Assembly: GCA_029821215.1 (NCBI GenBank)
Contig: JALGTV010000069.1
Location: forward strand, 1 to 7,201
Reading direction: 5' to 3'
Length of the DNA: 7,201 nt
DNA from: Candidatus Zipacnadia bacterium
GTDB lineage: Bacteria; Armatimonadota; Zipacnadia; Zipacnadales; Zipacnadaceae
Position numbers and translations under genes: made by a program. Positions 1 through 5,104 of this stretch are shown here, piece after piece. Position 1 is the stretch's first letter, and every line of letters begins with the position of its first letter. Below the pieces are notes generated by a model that saw nothing but the letters and a program-made list of their open reading frames with translations, did no database searches and had not been told where the DNA came from.

Positions 1-308
1 TGGAAGGTGGTCAGGTATGGGTGCATAATATGCACATTGCCCCCTACGAGAACAGCCAGGATGAGTCTGATCCGCGTCGGTCGCGCAAACTACTACTTAG
101 AAAATCGGAAATAAGGCGTCTGGAGAGGAAAGTGCGCCAGAAGGGCTATACTCTCATCCCGCTGCGTATGTATTTTTCCGGTTCTGGCTATGCTAAGATT
201 GCATTGGGGCTGTGCCGGGGTAAGCGGCAGTATGATAAGCGGGAGGCAATACGGGCCCGCGAGTTTGAGCGGCGCAAGCAACGGGCCTTGGAGGAACGGG
301 CTGGTTAG
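1..308 (+). CDS. smpB: SsrA-binding protein SmpB, 5'-truncated by the window edge
   Basis: SmpB binds tmRNA and delivers it to stalled ribosomes during trans-translation in the cytoplasm. The reading frame is open from base 3 (codons for EGGQVWV come before the first GTG at 21), so the gene begins outside the window and the GTG at 21 is not its start. About 101 residues are visible of a family that is usually 150-160 long, so roughly the first 50 are missing. Family marks seen in order are HIAPYE, DPRRSRKLLL, a basic stretch with KGYTLIPLRMYF, then LGLCRGKRQYDKRE, and a Lys/Arg-rich tail (REFERRKQRALEER). In SmpB this tail becomes helical in the decoding channel. The stop is TAG at 306-308. 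A response regulator follows on the same strand within 24-33 bases and may be cotranscribed. No tmRNA gene is visible in the window. Confidence 0.95.
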   Translation, partial: EGGQVWVHNMHIAPYENSQDESDPRRSRKLLLRKSEIRRLERKVRQKGYTLIPLRMYFSGSGYAKIALGLCRGKRQYDKREAIRAREFERRKQRALEERAG

Positions 309-341
309 CATCACCTGACCGGAGAGAGGTAAGTGATAGCG

Positions 342-731
342 ATGACGAAAGTGCTGGCTGTGGATGACGAACCGGCGGCTCTTGCCATAGTGGCCGAAAC
401 TCTGACCCAGTATGGAATTGAAGTGGATAGGGCACAAAACGGCAAAGAGGCGCTGGAGCTGCTGGCGGCCCAGGAGGAGGAGCAAGGCGGTTACCAGGCC
501 ATTATTCTGGATATAGTAATGCCGGTAATGGATGGATGGGAAGTATTGGCAGCGCTCAAGAGCCGACCCCAGTGGCAGGATATTCCGGTGGTAGTACTTA
601 CCGCCCGTGCTACTACCGCCGAGGACGTTGCCCGTATCACCCAGTACGACGGCGTATTTGTGGGGAAGAAGACCAGCTTCCTGGAGATTTTAGGTGACCT
701 GGTGCAGAGGCTAACACTTGGCAAGGAGTAG
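342..731 (+). CDS. Single-domain response regulator (CheY-like receiver)
   Basis: This is a stand-alone receiver domain of about 129 residues with no output domain. Visible features, counted from the upstream GTG at 333, are the acidic pair DD at 11-12 (VLAVDDEP), the phospho-acceptor Asp 60 in IILDIVMPVMDGWE, and Thr 90 in VVVLTA. The usual Lys-Pro after beta-5 is replaced by GKKTS (K112/K113), so the Lys is kept but the Pro is lost. I prefer the ATG at 342 because the product then starts MTKVLAVDDEP, as in the family. GTG at 333 is also possible, because GGAG at 321-324 sits 8 bases before it and AGAGGT at 325-330 sits 11 bases before the ATG. The gene follows smpB closely. No histidine kinase is nearby, so the partner is unknown. 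It probably acts by protein-protein contact rather than DNA binding. Confidence 0.9.
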   Translation: MTKVLAVDDEPAALAIVAETLTQYGIEVDRAQNGKEALELLAAQEEEQGGYQAIILDIVMPVMDGWEVLAALKSRPQWQDIPVVVLTARATTAEDVARITQYDGVFVGKKTSFLEILGDLVQRLTLGKE

Positions 732-760
732 AGCCGCTGCCGCTCGCCTCCGCTCTATCT

Positions 761-1555
761 TCAACTCATTGGCCACCCCCGAAGATAGTAGGCGATGGTC
801 TTGTCCAGAAGTTTGTAACCTTCCTCAGTAAAATGCGTGCCATCGGAGGTTATCAATGCGCTGGGATCGTTCTGCATCACCACCCCGTACAGATCTATAG
901 ACTCCACGCCAGTCTCGGCCATTACCGCATCTGCAACTTCGTTGTAGGCAATGACCTCCTCGTTGTACCGTCGTTGCCAGCCGCTCGCCCAGGTCCGTTC
1001 GCCAATTACTGGTGTGGTCCTGGCCCAGATCAGGCGGGGCGGGTTGACAAACTGGCCCAGCCGCGCCACGATACTGTGCAGATTCGCCTCGTATTGTTCC
1101 ACGGGTGTTCGGGGTTCTGGCTGTGTTTCGTGCCATACATCATGCAAACCACAGTTGAATAGCACCACGTCCGGATCATAGCCTACCAGCCAGTCATCCA
1201 GACTTTCAGTGATATGCGTGGAGCTCCCGGAGTTACCAGGCGCATGCAGAACACTGTACAAGGTCCCGCAGGCACTCCCCGACATAACAAGAAGGGGGCA
1301 ATATCCCATCGAAATTGAATCGCCAATGACATATAACAGTTTGTACTTGCGCATTGCTTTCTCCAATCGAGGCGGTGATAAGTTAGTATGCGCTACAGGT
1401 GCCGATTCTGCCTCCTGGTTCAGACCAGCCGCCAACAATCCTCCAGCGGCCACTCCACCTGCCGCCACAGCGACTTTGGCAAGGAACTCCCGCCGATCGC
1501 TGCATGGCCTCTCTTTTGTATTTTCCAGATGTGCCGACTCATTTTGTTCGGCCAT
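761..1555 (-). CDS. Tat-exported SGNH/GDSL-type hydrolase
   Basis: A predicted secreted esterase or acetylesterase of 264 residues. The N-terminus has a twin-arginine signal: SDRREFLAK at about 19-27, then an Ala/Gly-rich hydrophobic stretch to about 44 and a possible cleavage region near ESAPVA. The SGNH domain shows block I VIGDSISMG (nucleophile Ser 80), a block II-like HAPGNSGSS (104-112), block III FNCGLHD (133-139), and block V SDGTHFTEEG with the Asp 238/His 241 pair. Block III normally reads GxND; here the Asn position is His, a variant I associate with a subset of carbohydrate-active SGNH enzymes. The ATG start is supported by AGAGGAG (complement of 1564-1570) 8 bases upstream. The gene is transcribed alone from its own promoter and converges on the response regulator with a 29-base gap. 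The substrate cannot be read from sequence; acetylated glycans or lipid esters are plausible. No lipobox Cys is seen. Confidence 0.88.
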   Translation of the reverse strand: MAEQNESAHLENTKERPCSDRREFLAKVAVAAGGVAAGGLLAAGLNQEAESAPVAHTNLSPPRLEKAMRKYKLLYVIGDSISMGYCPLLVMSGSACGTLYSVLHAPGNSGSSTHITESLDDWLVGYDPDVVLFNCGLHDVWHETQPEPRTPVEQYEANLHSIVARLGQFVNPPRLIWARTTPVIGERTWASGWQRRYNEEVIAYNEVADAVMAETGVESIDLYGVVMQNDPSALITSDGTHFTEEGYKLLDKTIAYYLRGWPMS

Positions 1556-1574
1556 TGTTGGGTCTCCTCTCTTG

Positions 1575-1600
1575 AAGTGAGACTATTGCGAAAGTCACTT
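1575..1600. repeat. Inverted repeat in the leader of the SGNH hydrolase gene
   Basis: Arms AAGTGA (1575-1580) and TCACTT (1595-1600) are perfect inverted repeats separated by 14 bases. Shorter inner arms GACT (1581-1584) and AGTC (1593-1596) are an alternative pairing. The element lies between the predicted transcription start and the ribosome binding site of the SGNH gene. It could be an operator for a dimeric regulator or a weak mRNA hairpin. Six-base arms can occur by chance, so this is tentative. Confidence 0.3.
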
Positions 1601-1604
1601 TGAT

Positions 1605-1636
1605 ATGATACTATAGTAGGGGGGGAGTGATGTCAA
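1605..1636 (-). promoter_or_regulatory. Probable sigma-70-type promoter of the SGNH hydrolase gene
   Basis: On the - strand a perfect TTGACA (-35, complement of 1631-1636) is followed after 17 bases by TAGTAT (complement of 1608-1613), which matches TATAAT at four of six positions. The spacer carries seven consecutive C. The predicted start of transcription would lie near 1600, giving a leader of about 45 bases before the ATG at 1555. A perfect 10-bp palindrome, TACTATAGTA (1609-1618), overlaps the -10 region. The -35 and spacing are convincing; the exact -10 register is less sure (TATAGT at 1610-1615 has a 15-base spacer). Confidence 0.6.
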
Positions 1637-1703
1637 GAGGGTGGTGTGTTAGAATCGTCGGTAGTGTTTGAATCATTATTCTGTCGCAACGGCGATATAA
1701 CTT

Positions 1704-1787
1704 ATGCAAGGCGAACACAGTAGACAAAGCAGTTTTTTGGGTATGATCTACGAAGAGGTGATCCCGGCTGACCATCTATTACGCTAA
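1704..1787 (+). pseudogene. IS1182-like transposase, N-terminal remnant only
   Basis: An ATG at 1704 opens 27 codons ending in TAA at 1785-1787. The peptide begins MQGEHSRQSSFLG and continues MIYEEVIPADHLLR, which reads like the N-terminus of IS1182/IS5-type DDE transposases, where a YEExIPxDHLLR segment comes just before the DUF772-type domain. Everything after the final Arg is lost: no DDE domain or further transposase-like sequence follows in any frame that I could read. Full transposases of this type are about 400-500 residues. No Shine-Dalgarno and no convincing terminal inverted repeats are seen. The remnant ends within a base or two of a different, oppositely oriented gene relic, which suggests a deletion or recombination junction. 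The family name is from memory of conserved N-termini, not a search. Confidence 0.62.
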
Positions 1788-1908
1788 CCACCAGCGACTG
1801 AAGCCCAACGGCCAACGCTCCCGCATAATCGTCAAGAACAATCGCACCCCTCCGGAAATCCTCGGCCCGGCCAATCCGCTGAAATGGTGCCCGTGACATG
1901 TTGCTTAG
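1786..1908 (-). pseudogene. Decayed C-terminal fragment of a short-chain dehydrogenase/reductase
   Basis: On the - strand this stretch reads LSNMSRAPFQRIGRAED, then FRRGAIVLDDYAGALAVGL, then QSLVV. This lines up with the C-terminal part of classical SDR enzymes, which typically run P-x-G-R-I-G-x-P-E-D, then a helix with A-x-x-F-L-A-S-D-x-A, then G-Q-x-L-x-V-D-G-G. Here the LAS before the second Asp is shortened and the terminal DGG is missing, because the similarity stops exactly where the transposase remnant begins (V codon at 1786-1788). The open frame extends from 2010 to 1702 but its outer parts show no SDR features: no Rossmann GxxxGxG and no YxxxK. I therefore read it as a relic rather than an expressed gene. 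Confidence 0.45.
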
Positions 1909-2021
1909 AAAGGGCCTGCACCACAGCTGAATGCGCCTCTGGCGCATAAACCAAAAAACTGAATATCGTATCCGCTCAATTGTGAGAGGCAGCTTTTGCA
2001 ACAATCTCAAGGAGGATTATT
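1909..2021. promoter_or_regulatory. Upstream region of the GH4 gene, with a 7-bp hairpin
   Basis: This stretch should hold the control sequences for the GH4 gene at 2022. ATGCGCC (1931-1937) and GGCGCAT (1941-1947) form a perfect 7-bp inverted repeat with a 3-base TCT spacer. No T-run follows on either strand, so it does not look like a terminator. An operator or 5' leader hairpin fits better. TATCGT at 1964-1969 could be a -10 but has no matching -35, so I do not call a promoter. A strong Shine-Dalgarno, AAGGAGG at 2009-2015, lies 6 bases before the ATG at 2022. Confidence 0.4.
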
Positions 2022-3329
2022 ATGCCGAAGATCGCCCTGATTGGCGCGGGGTCGTCGGGCTTCACCCGCACGCTATTGACCGACATACTGAGTTTTGAGG
2101 CCCTGCGTGCAACCGAATTTGCCTTTATGGATATTGACGAAGAGCGTCTGGATGTCAATAAGCAACTGGCCGACAAGCTGCTGGAGCAGGAAAATCTGCC
2201 GGCCACGGTAAGTGCTACGACCGACCGCCGCGAGGCGCTGGATGGGGCCGACTACGTCATCTGCACAATCCTGGCCCATGGAATGGCGCCCTTCGAGAAC
2301 GAGATTGAGATTCCCTACAAGTACGGGATTACGCAGCCAGTGGGGGACACCCTATGCGTCGGCGGGATCTTTCGGGCCCTGCGTACGATTCCGGTGATAG
2401 TGGATATCTGCCGGGATATAGAGGAGATGTGTCCCGAAGCCTGGATGCTGAACTATACCAATCCCGTGGCCATGGTCACCTGGGCGTGCAATGTAGCTAC
2501 CAACACAAAATTCATTGGCCTGTGTCATGGTGTCCCGTGGACGGCTATGGCAATGGCAAAGTTCATCGGTATGGAACCGAAGGAAGTGCGCTACTGGACT
2601 GCGGGCATAAATCACCTGGCCTGGTTTCTGCGCTTTGAGGACGCCGCCGGGGAAGATCTCTATCCGCTGTTCTGGGAGACCCTCGCCCAAAAAGGGCCAC
2701 CCGAAGACGACAAATACCGCTTCGAGTTTGCCCAGCACATCGGTTACTTTATGACGGAAAGCAGCCGTCACTTCTCAGAGTATGTTCCTTACTATCGCAC
2801 CAGTGAAGAAGTCCTTGCAGGGGGAAAGGATTTTGAGCACTTCGCGGGTAGGCGCATTGAGGCTTCCGAGAAAAATGGCCGCCGGGAAGCGTACGTCAAG
2901 GAGGCCCTCCAGATGATCCGTGGTGAGAAACCCATTCCTTTCGGAGAACGTAGCCCCGAGTATACTTCTAATATTATCTATTCGCTGGAGACAAATGAGC
3001 TATTCCGATTCAACGGGAATGTGATGAACTATGGGTTGATAAGCAACCTGCCCGAGGGATGTTGTGTGGAAGTGCCCTGTTTGGTTGACAGCCTAGGTAT
3101 TCATCCGTGTGCTGTAGGTGAGCTTCCCCCGCAGTGTGCCGCCCTTGACAGGATGAACATAAATGCCCAGACCCTGGCAGTCCAGGCCGCCCTCGAAGGA
3201 GACCGCGATAAGGCATTCCAAGCAGTATTGGTTGATCCACTAACTGCTGCTGTGCTCAGGCCCAAAGAGATTCGCGCCATGTTCGACGAACTGTTCGAAG
3301 CCAACCGTCAGTGGATGCCGCAGTTCTGA
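2022..3329 (+). CDS. Glycoside hydrolase family 4 enzyme (alpha-glycosidase type)
   Basis: A complete GH4 protein of 435 residues, close to the usual family length. GH4 enzymes are cytoplasmic and use NAD+ and a divalent metal in an oxidation-elimination-addition-reduction mechanism. The N-terminal Rossmann motif is IGAGSSGFTRTLLTDIL (7-23), with acidic MDIDEERL at 36-43 for the cofactor ribose. NYTNP is at 144-148. The metal-binding segment is GLCHGV (167-171, Cys 168) and its partner is His 198 in GINHLAWF. SRHFSEY (248-254) and EYTSNIIY (313-320) are also family-like. From memory, the CHxx signature separates subgroups: CHSV in alpha-galactosidases (MelA), CHEV in alpha-glucosidases, CHGx in alpha-glucuronidase or galacturonidase types, and CDMP or CNxP in phospho-glycosidases. 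CHGV thus hints at a uronic-acid substrate and against a 6-phospho-sugar. No transporter or kinase is adjacent. The start is set by AAGGAGG at 2009-2015. Confidence 0.93.
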   Translation: MPKIALIGAGSSGFTRTLLTDILSFEALRATEFAFMDIDEERLDVNKQLADKLLEQENLPATVSATTDRREALDGADYVICTILAHGMAPFENEIEIPYKYGITQPVGDTLCVGGIFRALRTIPVIVDICRDIEEMCPEAWMLNYTNPVAMVTWACNVATNTKFIGLCHGVPWTAMAMAKFIGMEPKEVRYWTAGINHLAWFLRFEDAAGEDLYPLFWETLAQKGPPEDDKYRFEFAQHIGYFMTESSRHFSEYVPYYRTSEEVLAGGKDFEHFAGRRIEASEKNGRREAYVKEALQMIRGEKPIPFGERSPEYTSNIIYSLETNELFRFNGNVMNYGLISNLPEGCCVEVPCLVDSLGIHPCAVGELPPQCAALDRMNINAQTLAVQAALEGDRDKAFQAVLVDPLTAAVLRPKEIRAMFDELFEANRQWMPQF

Positions 3330-3363
3330 GCTACACAACTAATCGCACGTAGCAAAATTCAGC

Positions 3364-3438
3364 TTAACCGGGCGGCTCGCCTTTTATGTCAAGTACCGGC
3401 GAGCCGTCCAGCGCATCCAGGGTCATGACGGCTACTTT
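3364..3438 (-). pseudogene. C-terminal scrap of a TrmO/TsaA-like tRNA methyltransferase
   Basis: On the - strand, from about 3438 to a TAA at 3364-3366, the frame reads KVAVMTLDALDGSPVLDIKG followed by EPPG. The segment LDALDGSPVLDIK closely resembles the conserved LDAxDGTPVLDIKPY of TrmO (formerly TsaA/VirR-like), which N6-methylates t6A37 in tRNAs. Upstream of it the frame turns into low-complexity, purine-encoded GGRWREGGKK with no TrmO features, and no start codon precedes the in-frame ATG at 3426. What remains is therefore about 24 codons of a family that is at least 120 residues long. The Pro-Tyr after DIK is replaced by Gly-Glu. The frame is the same as that of pabC beyond two tandem TAG stops (3556-3561), which I take as coincidence. 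Confidence 0.5.
3370..3409 (+). terminator. Strong hairpin after the GH4 gene, possible terminator without U-tract
   Basis: Arms 3370-3381 and 3398-3409 pair over 12 positions: nine perfect GC-rich pairs (CGGCTCGCC with GGCGAGCCG), then a G-U at 3372/3407, then two G-C. The loop is 16 bases and contains TTTTATGT. The G-U pair forms only in the + strand transcript; in the - strand transcript the same position is an A-C mismatch, so the structure favours the GH4 message. It begins 41 bases after the GH4 stop. No U-run follows, so intrinsic termination would be weak; it may instead protect the 3' end or act with Rho. It overlaps the trmO-like relic on the other strand, so its origin could be incidental. 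Confidence 0.4.
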
Positions 3439-3481
3439 CTCCTGTGCCGAATACTTGGCCGGTCTACCCGCCCGTGGCCTG

Positions 3482-3515
3482 TCCTTCTTTCCTCCTTCCC
3501 TCCACCTCCCTCCTT
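3482..3515. repeat. Homopyrimidine/homopurine tract with mirror symmetry
   Basis: Thirty-four bases on the + strand are pyrimidine except for one A at 3504. Bases 3497-3511 form a mirror repeat around that A (TCCCTCC-A-CCTCCCT). Such tracts can form triplex (H-) DNA, and the G-rich strand has many GG/GGG runs. The purine strand is in the sense of the pab transcript, about 45 bases past the pabC stop, so the RNA would carry repeated AAGGAGG-like runs. No start codon with a credible ORF follows them. Confidence 0.6.
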
Positions 3516-3558
3516 GGATGCCATTATCATAACATATTATCTGAGGTAAGCAACACTA

Positions 3559-4440
3559 CTATATACCTTCACCCGTTTCGGCACAGGTCTCAGTAATAAA
3601 GAGCTGGTGGTATGTTTCTGCTATTATTTGGGTTAAGTCGCCCACCTTCCCCGAGCCAATGGGCTGGTCCTGGAAGCGGGTGAGCGGCATTACCCCCATA
3701 AGGCTGTTGGTCAGGAAGGCCTCCTGGGCCTGGCGGAGTTCGTCAAGCGATAGGGGACGCTGGGTTAAGTCAATGCCCTGAGTGCGAGTTAACTGCATAA
3801 CACAGGCACGGGTGATACCAGGTAGCAGCCCCGCCTCCACAGGCGGAGTCAGCAACCGGCCATTCTTTACAATGAACAGGTTGCTGGCCGAGGCCTCCGC
3901 TATCATACCAGCAGTATTGAGCATAATAGCTTCGTCGGCCCCGGCTTGTTCGGCCTCAGCGCGAGCCAGCAGATTGTCCAGGTAATTGAGGCTCTTAATT
4001 CGGGACAGCACCGAGTGCTCGTTGCGCCGGGTGGTGGCCAATATAGCCGACATTCCTCGTTCATATAGCTGTTGAGGATAGCCGCCCAATTCCCGGACCC
4101 ATATCATTGTTGACGGTGAGCTATCTTCTAACTGCGAGGGGCGGCCACCGACGCCACGGGTCAGGGTCAGCCGCACATACGCGCTTTGTAGGTGGCTCTG
4201 GTTGACGGTGGTTTGCACGGCTTTGCGTAGCTGTTGCTGGGAAAGCGGCAGCTTGATACGCAGTATCTGCGCTCCCGCTTCCAGCCGGTCCAGATGGGCC
4301 TTTAGGCGGAAGATAGTCCCCTGGCAGGCCAGCATGGTCTCAAACAGACCATCTCCGTACAGCAGGCCCCGGTCCAGGCACCAGCAGCGGGCCTGGTCAG
4401 CCGAGTGTACAGTGCCGTTTATCCATACCAGTTCTCCCAT
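3559..4440 (-). CDS. pabC: Aminodeoxychorismate lyase (class IV PLP aminotransferase fold)
   Basis: PabC cleaves 4-amino-4-deoxychorismate to p-aminobenzoate and pyruvate in folate synthesis, using PLP in the cytoplasm. The fold-type IV family is clear: DRGLLYGDGLFETM near the N-terminus, the PLP Lys 152 in SRIKSLNYLDNLLA (numbered from the GTG at 4449), Glu 185 in GMIAEASASNLFIV, then PVEAGLLPGITR and LTNSLMGVMPL. Branched-chain or D-amino acid aminotransferase is the alternative from fold alone, but the place directly after pabB and pabA decides for PabC. I choose the ATG at 4438-4440 (293 residues) because GGGGGTGA, a near-match to GGAGGTGA, lies 5 bases before it. The GTG at 4449, which would add MSR, is itself part of that ribosome binding site. 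The gene ends in two tandem TAG codons. A 73-base gap separates it from pabA and holds a hairpin that may control its translation. Confidence 0.88.
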   Translation of the reverse strand: MGELVWINGTVHSADQARCWCLDRGLLYGDGLFETMLACQGTIFRLKAHLDRLEAGAQILRIKLPLSQQQLRKAVQTTVNQSHLQSAYVRLTLTRGVGGRPSQLEDSSPSTMIWVRELGGYPQQLYERGMSAILATTRRNEHSVLSRIKSLNYLDNLLARAEAEQAGADEAIMLNTAGMIAEASASNLFIVKNGRLLTPPVEAGLLPGITRACVMQLTRTQGIDLTQRPLSLDELRQAQEAFLTNSLMGVMPLTRFQDQPIGSGKVGDLTQIIAETYHQLFITETCAETGEGI

Positions 4441-4444
4441 TCTG

Positions 4445-4484
4445 CTCACCCCCCATAGGCGGGGTTCTCTAACCCCGCAGTGAG
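4445..4484 (-). promoter_or_regulatory. pabA-pabC intercistronic hairpin beside the pabC ribosome binding site
   Basis: GCGGGGTT (4459-4466) and AACCCCGC (4471-4478) form a perfect 8-bp stem with a 4-base loop. An outer pairing, GTGAG (4480-4484) with CTCAC (4445-4449), would extend it and cover part of the pabC Shine-Dalgarno. A rival pairing, CCCC (4451-4454) with GGGG (4461-4464), uses the main stem's bases and covers the SD purines, so the two are mutually exclusive. No U-run follows on the - strand. This suggests a translational control element, an RNA processing site or partial attenuator for pabC; none is proven. Confidence 0.45.
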
Positions 4485-4513
4485 TTTTCCCCCTACATTA
4501 TGGGCATGCGTAC

Positions 4514-5086
4514 TCAATAGTTCAGAAAGTTTTGTAGCAGTTGATGGCCGACTTCGGTGAGAATTGATTCGGGATGGAACTGGACCCCTTCTACCGGAGA
4601 ATCCGAAAAACCCTGATGGCGTACACCCATTATCTCGTCCTGGTCCGTGGTAGCGGTGACTGCCAGACAGTCCGGCAAGCTCTCCGGAGCAATTATCAGC
4701 GAATGATAACGGGTAGCCCGAAACGGGCTGGGTAGGCCACAGAATACCCCGATGTCGGTGTGATAAATGAGGGACGTCTTACCGTGCATTAGCCGCGGCG
4801 CCGACACCACCTGGCCGCCATAGACCTGCCCGATACACTGGTGGCCCAGACAGACGCCGAGGATGGGTATTTGGCCGGCGAATCGGCGGATGACCTCGTT
4901 GCTAATACCTGCCTCCCGCGGCGTACATGGCCCGGGGGAGATGATAATATGAGAAGGCGCCAGCTTAGCTATCTGATGACAGTCCAGGGCGTCATTGCGC
5001 GCCACCTGAGGCTGGTAGCCCAATTCGCCTACATACTGGTAAAGATTGTAGACGAATGAGTCATAATTGTCTATCAGCAGGACCAT
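4514..5086 (-). CDS. pabA: Aminodeoxychorismate synthase glutamine amidotransferase subunit
   Basis: A class I glutamine amidotransferase of 190 residues, the normal length for PabA/TrpG. It hydrolyses glutamine and passes ammonia to the chorismate-binding partner PabB. Visible are LLIDNYDSFVYNLYQY at the N-terminus, the oxyanion-loop region ISPGPCTPREAG (49-60; the usual Gly after PGP is Cys), the nucleophile Cys 79 in GVCLGHQCIGQ, and the rest of the triad, His 171 and Glu 173, in GVQFHPESILTE. The ATG start has AGAGG about 6 bases upstream. Only 18 bases separate it from the pabB stop, so the two are surely cotranscribed. PabA and TrpG are often the same protein, so a role with an anthranilate synthase elsewhere cannot be excluded; the flanking pabB and pabC favour PABA. 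Confidence 0.9.
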   Translation of the reverse strand: MVLLIDNYDSFVYNLYQYVGELGYQPQVARNDALDCHQIAKLAPSHIIISPGPCTPREAGISNEVIRRFAGQIPILGVCLGHQCIGQVYGGQVVSAPRLMHGKTSLIYHTDIGVFCGLPSPFRATRYHSLIIAPESLPDCLAVTATTDQDEIMGVRHQGFSDSPVEGVQFHPESILTEVGHQLLQNFLNY

Positions 5087-5104
5087 AATCAGCCTCTTGA
5101 TTAC

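Noticed and set aside
21..308. GTG at 21 as the true start of smpB
   Set aside because: The upstream codons to base 3 continue the SmpB sequence (EGGQVWV), so the gene is simply cut by the window edge.
730..756. Terminator hairpin between the response regulator and the SGNH gene
   Set aside because: Only 4-5 bp arms (AGAGC/GCTCT) with a large loop and no T-run on either strand.
1975..1986. lac-operator-like CTCAATTGTGAG before GH4
   Set aside because: Only four-base arms are symmetric; resemblance to a lac operator half is short and likely chance.
1702..2010. A 102-codon - strand ORF as an intact gene
   Set aside because: Only its middle resembles an SDR C-terminus; its ends overlap a transposase remnant and GH4 control sequences, with no SDR cofactor or active-site motifs. 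I treat it as a relic.
3364..3561. Readthrough of pabC into the downstream in-frame open stretch
   Set aside because: Two tandem TAG codons (3556-3561) close pabC, no SECIS- or PYLIS-like element is apparent, and the downstream peptide is low complexity followed by a gene scrap.
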